Assembly: GCF_003955715.1 (NCBI RefSeq)
Contig: NZ_CP034463.1
Span: forward strand, 9,362,001-9,426,000
DNA length: 64,000 nt
Direction: 5' to 3'
From: Streptomyces aquilus
GTDB lineage: Bacteria > Actinomycetota > Actinomycetes > Streptomycetales > Streptomycetaceae
The position numbers and the translations under genes are program-made. Shown here one piece after another: positions 24,803-32,856 of this stretch. The notes under the pieces were generated by a model that was not told the DNA's origin, did not search any database, and saw nothing but the letters and a program-made list of their open reading frames with translations. How positions within the stretch are numbered: position 1 is the stretch's first letter; each line of letters begins with the position of its first letter.

Positions 24803-26326
24803 ATGGCACCACAACCACCCCTGCTCACCATGTCCGGCATCACCAAGTCCTTCCCGGGTGTCCGCGCCCTGGACGGCGTGGACCTCGAAGTCGAGGCCGG
24901 TGAAGTCCACTGCCTCCTCGGCCAGAACGGCGCCGGCAAGTCCACGCTGATCAAGGTGCTCGCCGGAGCCCACCAGCCCGACGACGGTGAGATCACCTGG
25001 CGGGGCGAGCCCGTCACCCTGGGGTCACCGATCGCCGCCATGCGCCTCGGAATCGCCACCATCTACCAGGAACTCGACCTGATCGAGGGCCTGTCCGTCG
25101 CCGAGAACGTCTTCCTCGGACACGAACCCACCTCCGCCGGATTCGTCGTGCGCGGCGCCGCCGCCCGCACCGCGACCGCGCAGCTGCTGCAACGTCTCGG
25201 GCACTCGGAGATCGAACCCGCCCGGCTCGTCGGCGAGTTGTCCGCGGCCCAGCAGCAGATCGTCTCCATGGCCCGCGCCCTCTCCCACGAGGTGCGGTTG
25301 ATCGTCATGGACGAGCCGTCGGCGGCGCTCGACCCCGAAGAGGTCGACAACCTCTTCAGGATCGTGGCCGATCTCACCGCCGAAGGCGTCGCCGTCATCT
25401 ACATCTCGCACCGCCTGGAGGAGATCCGCCGCATCGGCGACCGGGTCACCGTCCTCAAGGAGGGCCGGTCGGTCGCGGGCGGCCTGCCCGCCGAGTCGAC
25501 CCCGACGAACGAGGTCGTGGCCCTGATGACCGGGCGGAACGTCGAGTACGTCTTCCCCGAACGCCCCGCGGCCGGGTTCGCCGCGCAGCGGGAACCGGTG
25601 CTGAGGGTCGAAGGGCTCACCCGGCGAGGGGAGTTCGCGCCCGTCGACCTGGAGTTGCGGCCCGGGGAGATCGTCGGCCTTGCCGGACTCGTCGGGTCGG
25701 GGCGCAGCGAGATCCTGGAGACCATCTACGGGGCCCGCAAACCCGACGCAGGCCGGGTGCTCGTCGACGGCAGCCCCCTGCGACCCGGGAGCGTACGTGC
25801 CGCCGTACGCGCCGGCATCGGGCTCGCGCCCGAGGAACGCAAGGCACAGGCCCTGCTGATGCTGGAGTCCGTCAGCAGCAACGTCTCGGTCTCCACCCTG
25901 TCCCGGTTCGCCCGCGCGGGCTGGATCGACCGGCGCGGCGAACGCGCCGCGACCCACCAGGCGGTCCGCGAACTGTCCCTGCGGCCGGACAACCCCGACA
26001 CCGCGATCAGGACCCTGTCCGGCGGCAACCAGCAGAAGGCGGTGCTCGCCCGCTGGCTGCTGCGCGGCTGCAAGGTCCTGCTGCTGGACGAGCCGACCAG
26101 GGGCGTCGACATCGGCGCCCGGGCCGAGCTCTACGCCGTGATCCGCCGGCTGGCCGACGAGGGCCTGGCCGTACTCCTCGTGTCCAGCGAGGTGCCCGAG
26201 GTCCTGGGCCTCGCCGACCGGGTGCTCGTGCTCCGCGAAGGCAGCGTCGTCCACACGGCGGACGCCCGGGAGCTCGACGAGCACCGCGTACTCGATCTTG
26301 TGATGGAAGGGAGCCCGACGTCATGA
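24803..26326 (+). CDS. Sugar ABC transporter ATP-binding protein (RbsA type)
   Basis: A 507-residue tandem ATPase of the ribose/galactose class. The first domain has GQNGAGKST, ELSAAQQQIVSMARAL and LIVMDEPSAALDP; the second, LVGSGRSEI (degenerate Walker A, as usual in the family), LSGGNQQKAVLARWL and VLLLDEPTRGVDIGA. It energises uptake of a sugar or polyol through the adjacent permease. ATG 24803 follows GAGGGG. Its stop overlaps the permease start (ATGA). Confidence 0.93.
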   Translation: MAPQPPLLTMSGITKSFPGVRALDGVDLEVEAGEVHCLLGQNGAGKSTLIKVLAGAHQPDDGEITWRGEPVTLGSPIAAMRLGIATIYQELDLIEGLSVAENVFLGHEPTSAGFVVRGAAARTATAQLLQRLGHSEIEPARLVGELSAAQQQIVSMARALSHEVRLIVMDEPSAALDPEEVDNLFRIVADLTAEGVAVIYISHRLEEIRRIGDRVTVLKEGRSVAGGLPAESTPTNEVVALMTGRNVEYVFPERPAAGFAAQREPVLRVEGLTRRGEFAPVDLELRPGEIVGLAGLVGSGRSEILETIYGARKPDAGRVLVDGSPLRPGSVRAAVRAGIGLAPEERKAQALLMLESVSSNVSVSTLSRFARAGWIDRRGERAATHQAVRELSLRPDNPDTAIRTLSGGNQQKAVLARWLLRGCKVLLLDEPTRGVDIGARAELYAVIRRLADEGLAVLLVSSEVPEVLGLADRVLVLREGSVVHTADARELDEHRVLDLVMEGSPTS

Positions 26327-27351
26327 CGCAGCCGGCCACCGCGGCGCCGAAGGACGCGCCGACCCCCGCCGCGAAATCCGCGGAGGAGAAGGGGAGTTCA
26401 CGCCTGACCGGACTGCGGTGGGACGTGCGCACGCTGTCCCTGCTCGGAGTCCTCGCCGTCCTCGTCGCGGTCGGCGGGATCACCGCGCCGGACGAGTTCC
26501 TGGCGACCAGCAATCTCCAACTCGTGCTCACCCAGGCGTCGGTGATCGGCGTCGTCACCGTCGGCATGACCTTCGTCATCACCAGCGGCGGCATCGACCT
26601 GTCGGTCGGCGCGATGGTCGCGCTCGCCTCGGTGTGGGCGACGACCGTGGCCACACAGGACTTCGGCTTCGCGGGCATCCTCTTCACCGCCGTGGTCGTC
26701 GGTGTGGGCTGCGGACTGGTGAACGGCCTGCTCATCGCCTACGGCAGGATGGTCCCGTTCATCGCGACCCTGGCCATGCTCGCCTCCGCCCGGGGCCTGG
26801 CCCTGCAGATCACGGACGGCAGCACCCAGGTCGTGACCGTCCAGTCGGTGCTCGATCTCGGCGGCCGGGACTCCTACGTCCTCGGCATCCCGCCCCTCGT
26901 CCTGATCTTCGCCGCGGTCACCGTCATCGGCTGGCTGCTGCTCAACCGCACCACCTTCGGCCGGCGCACCGTCGCGGTCGGCGGCAACGCGGAGGCGGCA
27001 CGCCTGGCCGGCATCGACGTCCGCCGCCAGCGGCTGTACCTGTACCTGCTGTCCGGACTGTGCTGCGGCATCGCCGCCTTCATGCTGATCGTGCTCGCCG
27101 GCTCGGGTCAGAACACCAACGGCAACCTCTACGAGCTGGACGCCATCGCCGCGGCGATCATCGGCGGGACGCTGCTCAGCGGCGGCCGCGGCACGATCGT
27201 CGGCTCCGTCCTCGGCGTGCTGATCTTCACCACGATCACCAACATCTTCGCCCTCAACAACCTCGAGACCGCTGTCCAGCAGATCGCGAAGGGCGCCATC
27301 ATCGTCGCCGCCGTCCTGGTCCAGCGCCGCTCAGCGCACGGGGACACCTGA
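26323..27351 (+). CDS. Sugar ABC transporter permease (RbsC type)
   Basis: A 342-residue inner-membrane permease of BPD_transp_2 type with eight to ten helices. Signature segments include TFVITSGGIDLSVGAMVAL, GGNAEAARLAGIDVRR (coupling loop) and GTLLSGGRGTIVGSVLG. A polar 40-residue N-terminal tail precedes the first helix. It is translationally coupled to the ATPase by a four-base overlap. Its last codons form the first unit of the 36-bp repeat array that follows, which is unusual. Confidence 0.93.
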   Translation: MTQPATAAPKDAPTPAAKSAEEKGSSRLTGLRWDVRTLSLLGVLAVLVAVGGITAPDEFLATSNLQLVLTQASVIGVVTVGMTFVITSGGIDLSVGAMVALASVWATTVATQDFGFAGILFTAVVVGVGCGLVNGLLIAYGRMVPFIATLAMLASARGLALQITDGSTQVVTVQSVLDLGGRDSYVLGIPPLVLIFAAVTVIGWLLLNRTTFGRRTVAVGGNAEAARLAGIDVRRQRLYLYLLSGLCCGIAAFMLIVLAGSGQNTNGNLYELDAIAAAIIGGTLLSGGRGTIVGSVLGVLIFTTITNIFALNNLETAVQQIAKGAIIVAAVLVQRRSAHGDT

Positions 27352-27569
27352 CGCCGACCGTGCCGTACGCCGCACGGGGACGTTTGACGCCGCCCATGCC
27401 GTACGCCGCCCATGCCGTACGCCGCACGGAGACGCCTGACGCCGCCGTGCCCGACGCCGCACGGAGACACCCGAAGCCCCGCCCGTGCCGCTCACCGCAC
27501 GGAGACGCCTGAAGCCACCCGTGCCACTCGCCGCACGTCGGCGCCTGGACGCCGACCGTGCCGTACGCC
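27336..27569 (+). repeat. Tandem ~36-bp hairpin repeats
   Basis: Six tandem units of 35-38 bases start at 27336, 27372, 27424, 27459, 27497 and 27533, each beginning GCACGG or GCACGT; a 16-base partial unit lies at 27408-27423. The junction between units forms the hairpin CCGTGC-loop-GCACGG. The 8-base loop differs among copies (CGTACGCC, CCGACGCC, CGCTCACC, CACTCGCC) while the stem is kept. The first unit overlaps the end of the permease gene. The array fills the gap before the binding-protein gene and is unlikely to be coding. Confidence 0.8.
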
Positions 27570-27602
27570 GCCGGACGGCGGCCCCTGACACCGCCGTCCG
27601 GC
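27570..27602 (+). other. 12-bp hairpin closing the repeat array
   Basis: A perfect 12-bp stem (GCCGGACGGCGG and its complement at 27591-27602) with a nine-base loop follows the last repeat and lies 51 bases before the binding-protein start. No T-run, so more likely an mRNA-stabilising or attenuating structure than a full terminator. Confidence 0.65.
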
Positions 27603-27653
27603 CCCCGCCATCCCGTCCTGACGCACACCGCCCAGTCGAAGGGTCGATCCACC

Positions 27654-28700
27654 ATGGCAAGAACCCCCGCCACCAGCCGCAGAGCACTGCTGTTCGGCAC
27701 CGCAGCCGTGTCCGCCGGGGCGCTGCTGACGGCCTGCACCAGCAACGAGACCAAGGACCAGGAACCGGCCGCCGACAACGCCCCGGTCGCCGACGACAAG
27801 CCCGGCAAGCCGGTCACCATCGGCTTCGCCGGCCCGCAGGCCGACCACGGCTGGCTCAACGCCATCAACGACAACGCCAAGAGCCGGGCGAAGAAGTACT
27901 CCGACGTGACGCTGGAGATCACCGAGGGGTCCAACGACACCGCCGCGCAGATCGGCCAGATCCAGACGCTGATCAACAAGAAGGTCGACGTCCTGGTGAT
28001 CCTGCCGGCCGACGGCAAGGCCCTCACCCAGGTCGGTCTCCAGGCCATGCGGGCCGGCATCCCGGTCATCAACCTGGACCGCGTCTTCGCCTCCCCGCAG
28101 GCGTACCGCTGCTGGATCGGCGGCGACAACTACGGCATGGGCCTCAACGCCGGGCACTACATCGGCGAGCAGCTCAAGGGCAAGAAGAACGCCAAGGTCG
28201 TCGAACTCGCCGGCCTCGACAACCTCGAACTGACCCAGCAGCGCACCAAGGGCTTCGACGACGCCCTGAAGAACTACCCGAACATCAGGAAGGTCGCCCG
28301 CCAGGCGGCCGACTTCACGGTCGAGTCCGGGCAGGCCAAGATGGCCCAACTCCTCCAGGCCCAGTCGAACTTCGACGCCCTCTGGAACCACGACGACGAC
28401 CAGGGTGTCGGCGCGCTGCGCGCCATCGACCAGGCCGGCCGCGACGACTTCCTGATGGTCGGCGGCGCGGGCGCCAAGTCCGCGATGGACGCCATCAAGG
28501 CCGGCAACAGCGTCCTCAAGGCAACCGTCCTGTACCCGCCGACGATGGCCGCCTCCGCGATCGACCTCGCCCGCGCCCTCGGCCAGAGCAAGGGTGTCGG
28601 CGGCCTCGCCGAGTTCGAGATCCCGTCCTCGCTGACGCTCTACTCGGCCGTGGTCACCAAGGACAACGTCGACCAGTACCTGCCGACCGGCTTCATCTGA
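27654..28700 (+). CDS. Sugar ABC transporter substrate-binding lipoprotein
   Basis: A 348-residue periplasmic-binding-protein-like lipoprotein of the ribose class. The signal carries an arginine pair (SRRALLFG), and the lipobox is SAGALLTAC with the acylated Cys at about residue 26. The mature part has the two-domain Peripla_BP_4 fold: ITIGFAGPQ-like first strand, DTAAQIGQIQTLINKKVDVLVILPADG and IPVINLDR. It captures the sugar for the permease/ATPase. Position after the hairpin array suggests it has its own mRNA level. Confidence 0.92.
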   Translation: MARTPATSRRALLFGTAAVSAGALLTACTSNETKDQEPAADNAPVADDKPGKPVTIGFAGPQADHGWLNAINDNAKSRAKKYSDVTLEITEGSNDTAAQIGQIQTLINKKVDVLVILPADGKALTQVGLQAMRAGIPVINLDRVFASPQAYRCWIGGDNYGMGLNAGHYIGEQLKGKKNAKVVELAGLDNLELTQQRTKGFDDALKNYPNIRKVARQAADFTVESGQAKMAQLLQAQSNFDALWNHDDDQGVGALRAIDQAGRDDFLMVGGAGAKSAMDAIKAGNSVLKATVLYPPTMAASAIDLARALGQSKGVGGLAEFEIPSSLTLYSAVVTKDNVDQYLPTGFI

Positions 28701-28771
28701 CCGGGCCGGGCCGCGGGCCCAGCGCGAGCACAGCGATGAGTCAGTGACGCTCCGACGAGGAGGAAATCCGT

Positions 28772-30031
28772 ATGGAACTCCGTATGGAACAGAGGGACAG
28801 CCGGACCGGACCGCCGACGCTCGGCGTGGGCATGGTCGGTTACGCGTTCATGGGCGCCGCCCACTCACAAGGTTGGCGCACCGTTGGGCACGTGTTCGAC
28901 CTGCCGCTGCGACCGGTCCTGGCCGCGATCGCCGGCCGCGACGCGCACGCCGTGCGGGCGGCGGCCGACCAGCACGGCTGGGCCGCGGCGGAGACCGACT
29001 GGCGCGCCCTCATCGCCCGCGACGACGTACAGCTCGTCGACGTCTGCACACCGGGCGACAGCCACGCGGAGATCGCCATCGCGGCACTGGAGGCGGGCAA
29101 GCACGTCCTGTGCGAGAAGCCGCTGGCCAACTCGGTCGCCGAGGCGGAGGCCATGGTCGCGGCCGCCGAAGCGGCCCGGGCCCGTGGGCAGTTGGCGATG
29201 GTGGGCTTCAACTACCGGCGCGTGCCCGCCCTCTCCTTCGCCCGCCGCCTCATCGCCGACGGCAGGCTCGGAGCGCTGCGTCACCTGCGGGTCAGCTACC
29301 TCCAGGACTGGCTGGTCGACCCCGACTTCCCGCTCACGTGGCGGCTTCAGCGCGAGCATGCCGGGTCGGGGGCGCTCGGCGACCTCGGCGCCCACATCGT
29401 CGACCTCGCGCAGTATCTGACGGGGGAGCCGCTGGTCGGGGTCTCCGCCCAGGTGGAGACGTTCATCAAGGAACGTCCGCGTCTGGACGGTGCCTCCTCG
29501 GGCCTGACCGCTTCCGCCGGCTCCCGGCGCGGGCCGGTGACCGTGGATGACGCGGCCGTCTTCACCGGCCGGTTCTCCTCGGGGACGCTCGCCGTGTTCG
29601 AGGCCACCCGGATGGCGTCGGGCCGCAAGAACGCCCTGCGGCTGGAGGTGAACGGCGAGCTGGGTTCGCTCGCCTTCGACCTGGAGCGGCTCAACGAACT
29701 GTCCTTCCACGACCACCAGGAGCCCGCCGCGACCGCGGGGTTCCGCAGGATCGTCGTCACCGAACCGGATCACCCCTATCTGGAGGGCTGGTGGCCGCCG
29801 GGCCACGGCCTCGGCTACGAGCACAGTTTCGTCCACCAGGCCCGCGACCTCGTCGAGGCCATCGCGTCCGGCACGGACCCGATGCCGTCCTTCGCGGACG
29901 GGCTCCAGGTGCAGCGGGTGCTCGCCGCGGTGGAGGAGAGCGCGGAGAAGAACTCCGTGTACACCCCCGTCCAAGCCGTCGAGGCCCCGACGACCTCCTT
30001 CGACTCCGCCGTCGCAGGTGGCGACAACTGA
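28772..30031 (+). CDS. Gfo/Idh/MocA-family oxidoreductase
   Basis: A 419-residue NAD(P)-dependent sugar or cyclitol dehydrogenase. The Rossmann loop is GVGMVGYAFMGAAHSQGW, EKP is in CEKPLANSVAEAEAM (catalytic lysine), and the C-terminal domain has GALGDLGAHIVDLAQYL with the conserved Asp/His pair. Clear GAGGAGG site before ATG 28772. Likely oxidises the imported sugar or inositol at a ring hydroxyl. It lies at the end of the uptake operon and is followed by a terminator-like hairpin. Confidence 0.92.
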   Translation: MELRMEQRDSRTGPPTLGVGMVGYAFMGAAHSQGWRTVGHVFDLPLRPVLAAIAGRDAHAVRAAADQHGWAAAETDWRALIARDDVQLVDVCTPGDSHAEIAIAALEAGKHVLCEKPLANSVAEAEAMVAAAEAARARGQLAMVGFNYRRVPALSFARRLIADGRLGALRHLRVSYLQDWLVDPDFPLTWRLQREHAGSGALGDLGAHIVDLAQYLTGEPLVGVSAQVETFIKERPRLDGASSGLTASAGSRRGPVTVDDAAVFTGRFSSGTLAVFEATRMASGRKNALRLEVNGELGSLAFDLERLNELSFHDHQEPAATAGFRRIVVTEPDHPYLEGWWPPGHGLGYEHSFVHQARDLVEAIASGTDPMPSFADGLQVQRVLAAVEESAEKNSVYTPVQAVEAPTTSFDSAVAGGDN

Positions 30032-30043
30032 CCGACGCCGAAG

Positions 30044-30067
30044 CGGGGTTGCCATCCCCCAACCTCG
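30044..30067 (+). terminator. Hairpin after oxidoreductase
   Basis: An 8-bp stem (one G-T pair) built on GGTTG/CAACC with an eight-base loop, 12 bases past the stop and followed by CTTTGTCC. It may end the uptake operon. Confidence 0.45.
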
Positions 30068-30099
30068 CTTTGTCCTCGCCCGGGAAGAAGTTCGCCTTC

Positions 30100-30159
30100 T
30101 TCATGCACAAGGGGTTCCCGCCACAGACGAACGGGGCTACGGTCCCTTTCGTGCACAGG
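30100..30159 (+). promoter_or_regulatory. Direct repeat TTCrTGCACArGG
   Basis: TTCATGCACAAGG (30100-30112) and TTCGTGCACAGG (30148-30159) are repeated 48 bases apart upstream of the second half of the sugar locus, next to the palindrome at 30159-30175. Likely part of the same regulatory region. Confidence 0.35.
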
Positions 30160-30175
30160 AACCACACAGTGGTTC
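30159..30175. promoter_or_regulatory. 17-bp palindromic operator
   Basis: Perfect inverted repeat GAACCACACAGTGGTTC (7-bp arms, 3-base centre), about 130 bases before the inositol-phosphate-synthase-like gene. It is the only strong palindrome in this gap and a good operator for a LacI, GntR or ROK dimer. Confidence 0.6.
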
Positions 30176-30306
30176 GACACTGACGGCGCCAACAGGCCGT
30201 ACGGCAGACCCCCGCCCCTATGCCGGCGGTGGGCGGGAGGCCTCCGAGCCCCCACCCACCGTCCTCCACATCACCTCGGCACAGCGACATGGCAGGGAGG
30301 CAGTTC

Positions 30307-31458
30307 GTGAACAACGACGTGAACGCATCGCAGCCCCGGACCGGCGAGCGTCCCGCGCGCACCGGCGTCTGGTTCGTCGGAGCCCGCGGATCGGTCGCCA
30401 CCACCGCCGTCACCGGATGCGCGGCGGTCACCGCCCGACTGCACGCGCCGACCGGCATGGTCACCGAGACGCAGCCGTTCGACGGCACCGGTCTGCCGCC
30501 CCTTTCCACGCTCGTCTTCGGCGGGCACGACACCACCCACTGCCCGCTGCCCAAGCGGGCCGAACAACTCACCGAGGCAGGCGTCCTGCCGCACGGACTC
30601 GCCCCCGCCGTACGCGCCGAACTCCGCGCCGCCGACGAGGCGATACGCATCGGCGGCCCGCTCCCGGACGACCCGCGCGGCGACGAGGAGCTCATCGCCG
30701 ACTTCGCCGCCGACCTCACCTCGTTCCGCGAGCGCCACGCACTGGCCCGCGTGGTCGTGGTCAACGTCTCCTCCACGGAGCCGCTGCCCGCACCGGACGC
30801 CGTACGCCTGCCGGCCAGCTCCCTCTACGCGGCCGCCGCCGTGCGCGCCGGCTGCCCCTACGTCAACTTCACGCCGTCCACCGGGCTGCGCACCCCGGCC
30901 CTGACCGAAGCCGCCGCGGCCGCCGGACTTCCCCACGCGGGACGCGACGGCAAGACCGGCCAGACGCTGCTGCGGGCCGCGCTCGCCCCGATGTTCGTCC
31001 AACGCGCCCTGCACGTCAGGGCCTGGTCCGGCACCAACCTGCTGGGCGGCGGCGACGGGGCGGCGCTGGCCGACCCGGGCGCGGCCGCGGCGAAGAACGC
31101 CGGCAAGGAACGCGTCCTGGCCGACACCCTCGGGCACACCCCGCAGGGCGAGGTGCACATCGACGACGTCCCCGTGCTCGGCGACTGGAAGACCGCCTGG
31201 GACCACGTGGCCTTCGAGGGCTTCCTCGGCTCGCGCATGATCCTCCAGACCATCTGGCAGGGCTGCGACTCGGCCCTGGCCGCTCCGCTCGTGCTGGACC
31301 TGGCCCGGCTGGTCGCCCGCGCCCACGAGGCGGGCCTGTCCGGCCCCCTCCCGGAGCTGGGCTTCTACTTCAAGGACCCCGACGCGGGTCCGTCCGGGCT
31401 GACGGAGCAGTTCACCGCGCTGCTGTCGTTCGCCGACCGGCTGCGAAACGCTTCTTGA
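30307..31458 (+). CDS. Inositol-3-phosphate synthase-like protein
   Basis: A 383-residue protein of the myo-inositol-phosphate synthase superfamily. The NAD loop is VGARGSVATTAV rather than the GxGGNxG of canonical synthases. The C-terminal domain has WSGTNLLGGGDGAAL, then DDVPVLGDWKTAWDHVAFEGFLGSRMILQTIWQGCDSALAAPLVLDLARL. Canonical enzymes cyclise glucose 6-phosphate; this divergent branch also occurs beside ebo-type gene clusters, but eboA is absent here. GTG 30307 follows GGGAGG by six bases; an in-frame ATG is at 30289. Confidence 0.75.
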   Translation: MNNDVNASQPRTGERPARTGVWFVGARGSVATTAVTGCAAVTARLHAPTGMVTETQPFDGTGLPPLSTLVFGGHDTTHCPLPKRAEQLTEAGVLPHGLAPAVRAELRAADEAIRIGGPLPDDPRGDEELIADFAADLTSFRERHALARVVVVNVSSTEPLPAPDAVRLPASSLYAAAAVRAGCPYVNFTPSTGLRTPALTEAAAAAGLPHAGRDGKTGQTLLRAALAPMFVQRALHVRAWSGTNLLGGGDGAALADPGAAAAKNAGKERVLADTLGHTPQGEVHIDDVPVLGDWKTAWDHVAFEGFLGSRMILQTIWQGCDSALAAPLVLDLARLVARAHEAGLSGPLPELGFYFKDPDAGPSGLTEQFTALLSFADRLRNAS

Positions 31459-31654
31459 TCCGTCATCCCCGCGCGGCAGCAGCCCACGGCCGCGTCCCCT
31501 CACGAGCGACGACGAAGGTCCGCTCGTTCTGAACTCCACCCCCCGCGCGCAGTGTTCGGCCGCCCAGCGGCCACCTCCTGCCGCTCGCCGGTCCTCTTGC
31601 GAGACGGCGTCCGGCAGGCACCCGCAGCATCGCGACAACGAAAGTGAGACCCCT

Positions 31655-32818
31655 GTGACCGCGTTCAACGACGAAGCCGTCACCGGCGACGCCCTGCGCC
31701 GCACGCTCGGCGTCAGCCGCCGCCGCTTCCTCAGCACCTGCACCGCCACCGCCGCCGTGGCGATCGCCGCCCCGGTCTTCGGCGCCTCGCCCGCGCTCGC
31801 GCAGGACAGATCGGAAGCCGCCGCAGGCGACCGGGGACGTTCCGCTCTGGTGCCCCCGCACAAGCGCGGCATCATCCTCTACACCGTCCGTGACGCCGTC
31901 GGCCGCGACCCGCTCGCCTCCGACCTGCCCTCCGGTTTCCGCGAGGTGTTCCGGCAGCTGTCCCGATTCGGCTACCGCCAGGTGGAGTTCGCGGGCTACG
32001 GCCAGCACGCCAACGCGCCGGGCGGCGCCGACCTGGGCACGGTGGCGGGCGCGAAGCTCATGCGCTCCTGGCTCGACGAGTACGGCCTGCGGGCGCAGGG
32101 CAGCCACGGCTACATCCCGCCGTCCTGGCCGCTGACCTCGTCCGACCTCGACACGTTCAAGCGTTTCCTGGAGATCGCCAACATCCTCGGCATGGAGCAC
32201 ATGGGGACCGGCGCCGACCCCACCAACACCCCCTACCGCGCGGACTGGGACGTGGCCGCGGAGAAGTGGAACACCCTGGGCGCCATCGCCCGCGGCGAGG
32301 GCATCAAGCTCTACACCCACAACCACGACGCGGCCTACGACTTCCTCCTCGACGGCGGCCCGCTCGACGCCCAGGGCAAGCCGACCCGCAGCTCCGGCAT
32401 CCGGAAGCTGGAGTACTTCCTGAAGGTGACGGACCGCAAGAACGTGTACCTGGAGCTGGACGTGTTCTGGGCACACGTGGCCCAGTACAAGTTCCACACG
32501 TACACCGCCCACGACGGCTCACAGCGCGAGGACGTGTTCGACCCGGCCGCGCTCGTGGTCCGCAACACCAACCGCTTCCCGCTCTTCCACGCCAAGGACG
32601 GCGTCGTGAACCTCCAGAGCGGCCTGGGCTACGACATGGTGCCCTTCGGCACGGGCGACATCGACTACCGCAGGTTCTTCACCCGGGTGGGCGCGAAGAA
32701 CTACCACAACCCGATGGTCGAGCAGGACAACGCACCGAGCACGACCGTGCCGGGCCAGTCCCTGGACTTCGCCAAGATCGGCTACGACAACCTCGCGGCT
32801 CTGCGTGCCTGCAACTGA
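31655..32818 (+). CDS. Tat-exported sugar phosphate isomerase/epimerase (TIM barrel)
   Basis: A 387-residue xylose-isomerase-like TIM barrel (AP_endonuc_2 family). It has an N-terminal twin-arginine signal (SRRRFLSTCTATAAVAIAAPVFG, cleavage near ALAQD), so it acts outside the membrane, although relatives are called sugar phosphate isomerases. Barrel motifs include YRQVEFAGYG, KLYTHNHDAAYDF and YLELDVFWAHVAQ, probable metal ligands. GTG start. It probably acts on a free or oxidised sugar and works with the following secreted dehydrogenase, 38 bases downstream. Confidence 0.85.
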   Translation: MTAFNDEAVTGDALRRTLGVSRRRFLSTCTATAAVAIAAPVFGASPALAQDRSEAAAGDRGRSALVPPHKRGIILYTVRDAVGRDPLASDLPSGFREVFRQLSRFGYRQVEFAGYGQHANAPGGADLGTVAGAKLMRSWLDEYGLRAQGSHGYIPPSWPLTSSDLDTFKRFLEIANILGMEHMGTGADPTNTPYRADWDVAAEKWNTLGAIARGEGIKLYTHNHDAAYDFLLDGGPLDAQGKPTRSSGIRKLEYFLKVTDRKNVYLELDVFWAHVAQYKFHTYTAHDGSQREDVFDPAALVVRNTNRFPLFHAKDGVVNLQSGLGYDMVPFGTGDIDYRRFFTRVGAKNYHNPMVEQDNAPSTTVPGQSLDFAKIGYDNLAALRACN

Positions 32819-32856
32819 CGCCATGTCACCCACTGTTCAGACCAAAGGAGTTCTGA

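Noticed and set aside
27336-27602. CRISPR array
   Set aside because: Units are contiguous and diverged with no unique spacers of constant size and no cas genes.
27352-27650. Small proteins encoded by the 36-bp repeat (repeating PYAARRRL-like peptide)
   Set aside because: Unit lengths vary from 35 to 38 bases, which would break the frame; selection appears to be on the hairpin, not a peptide.
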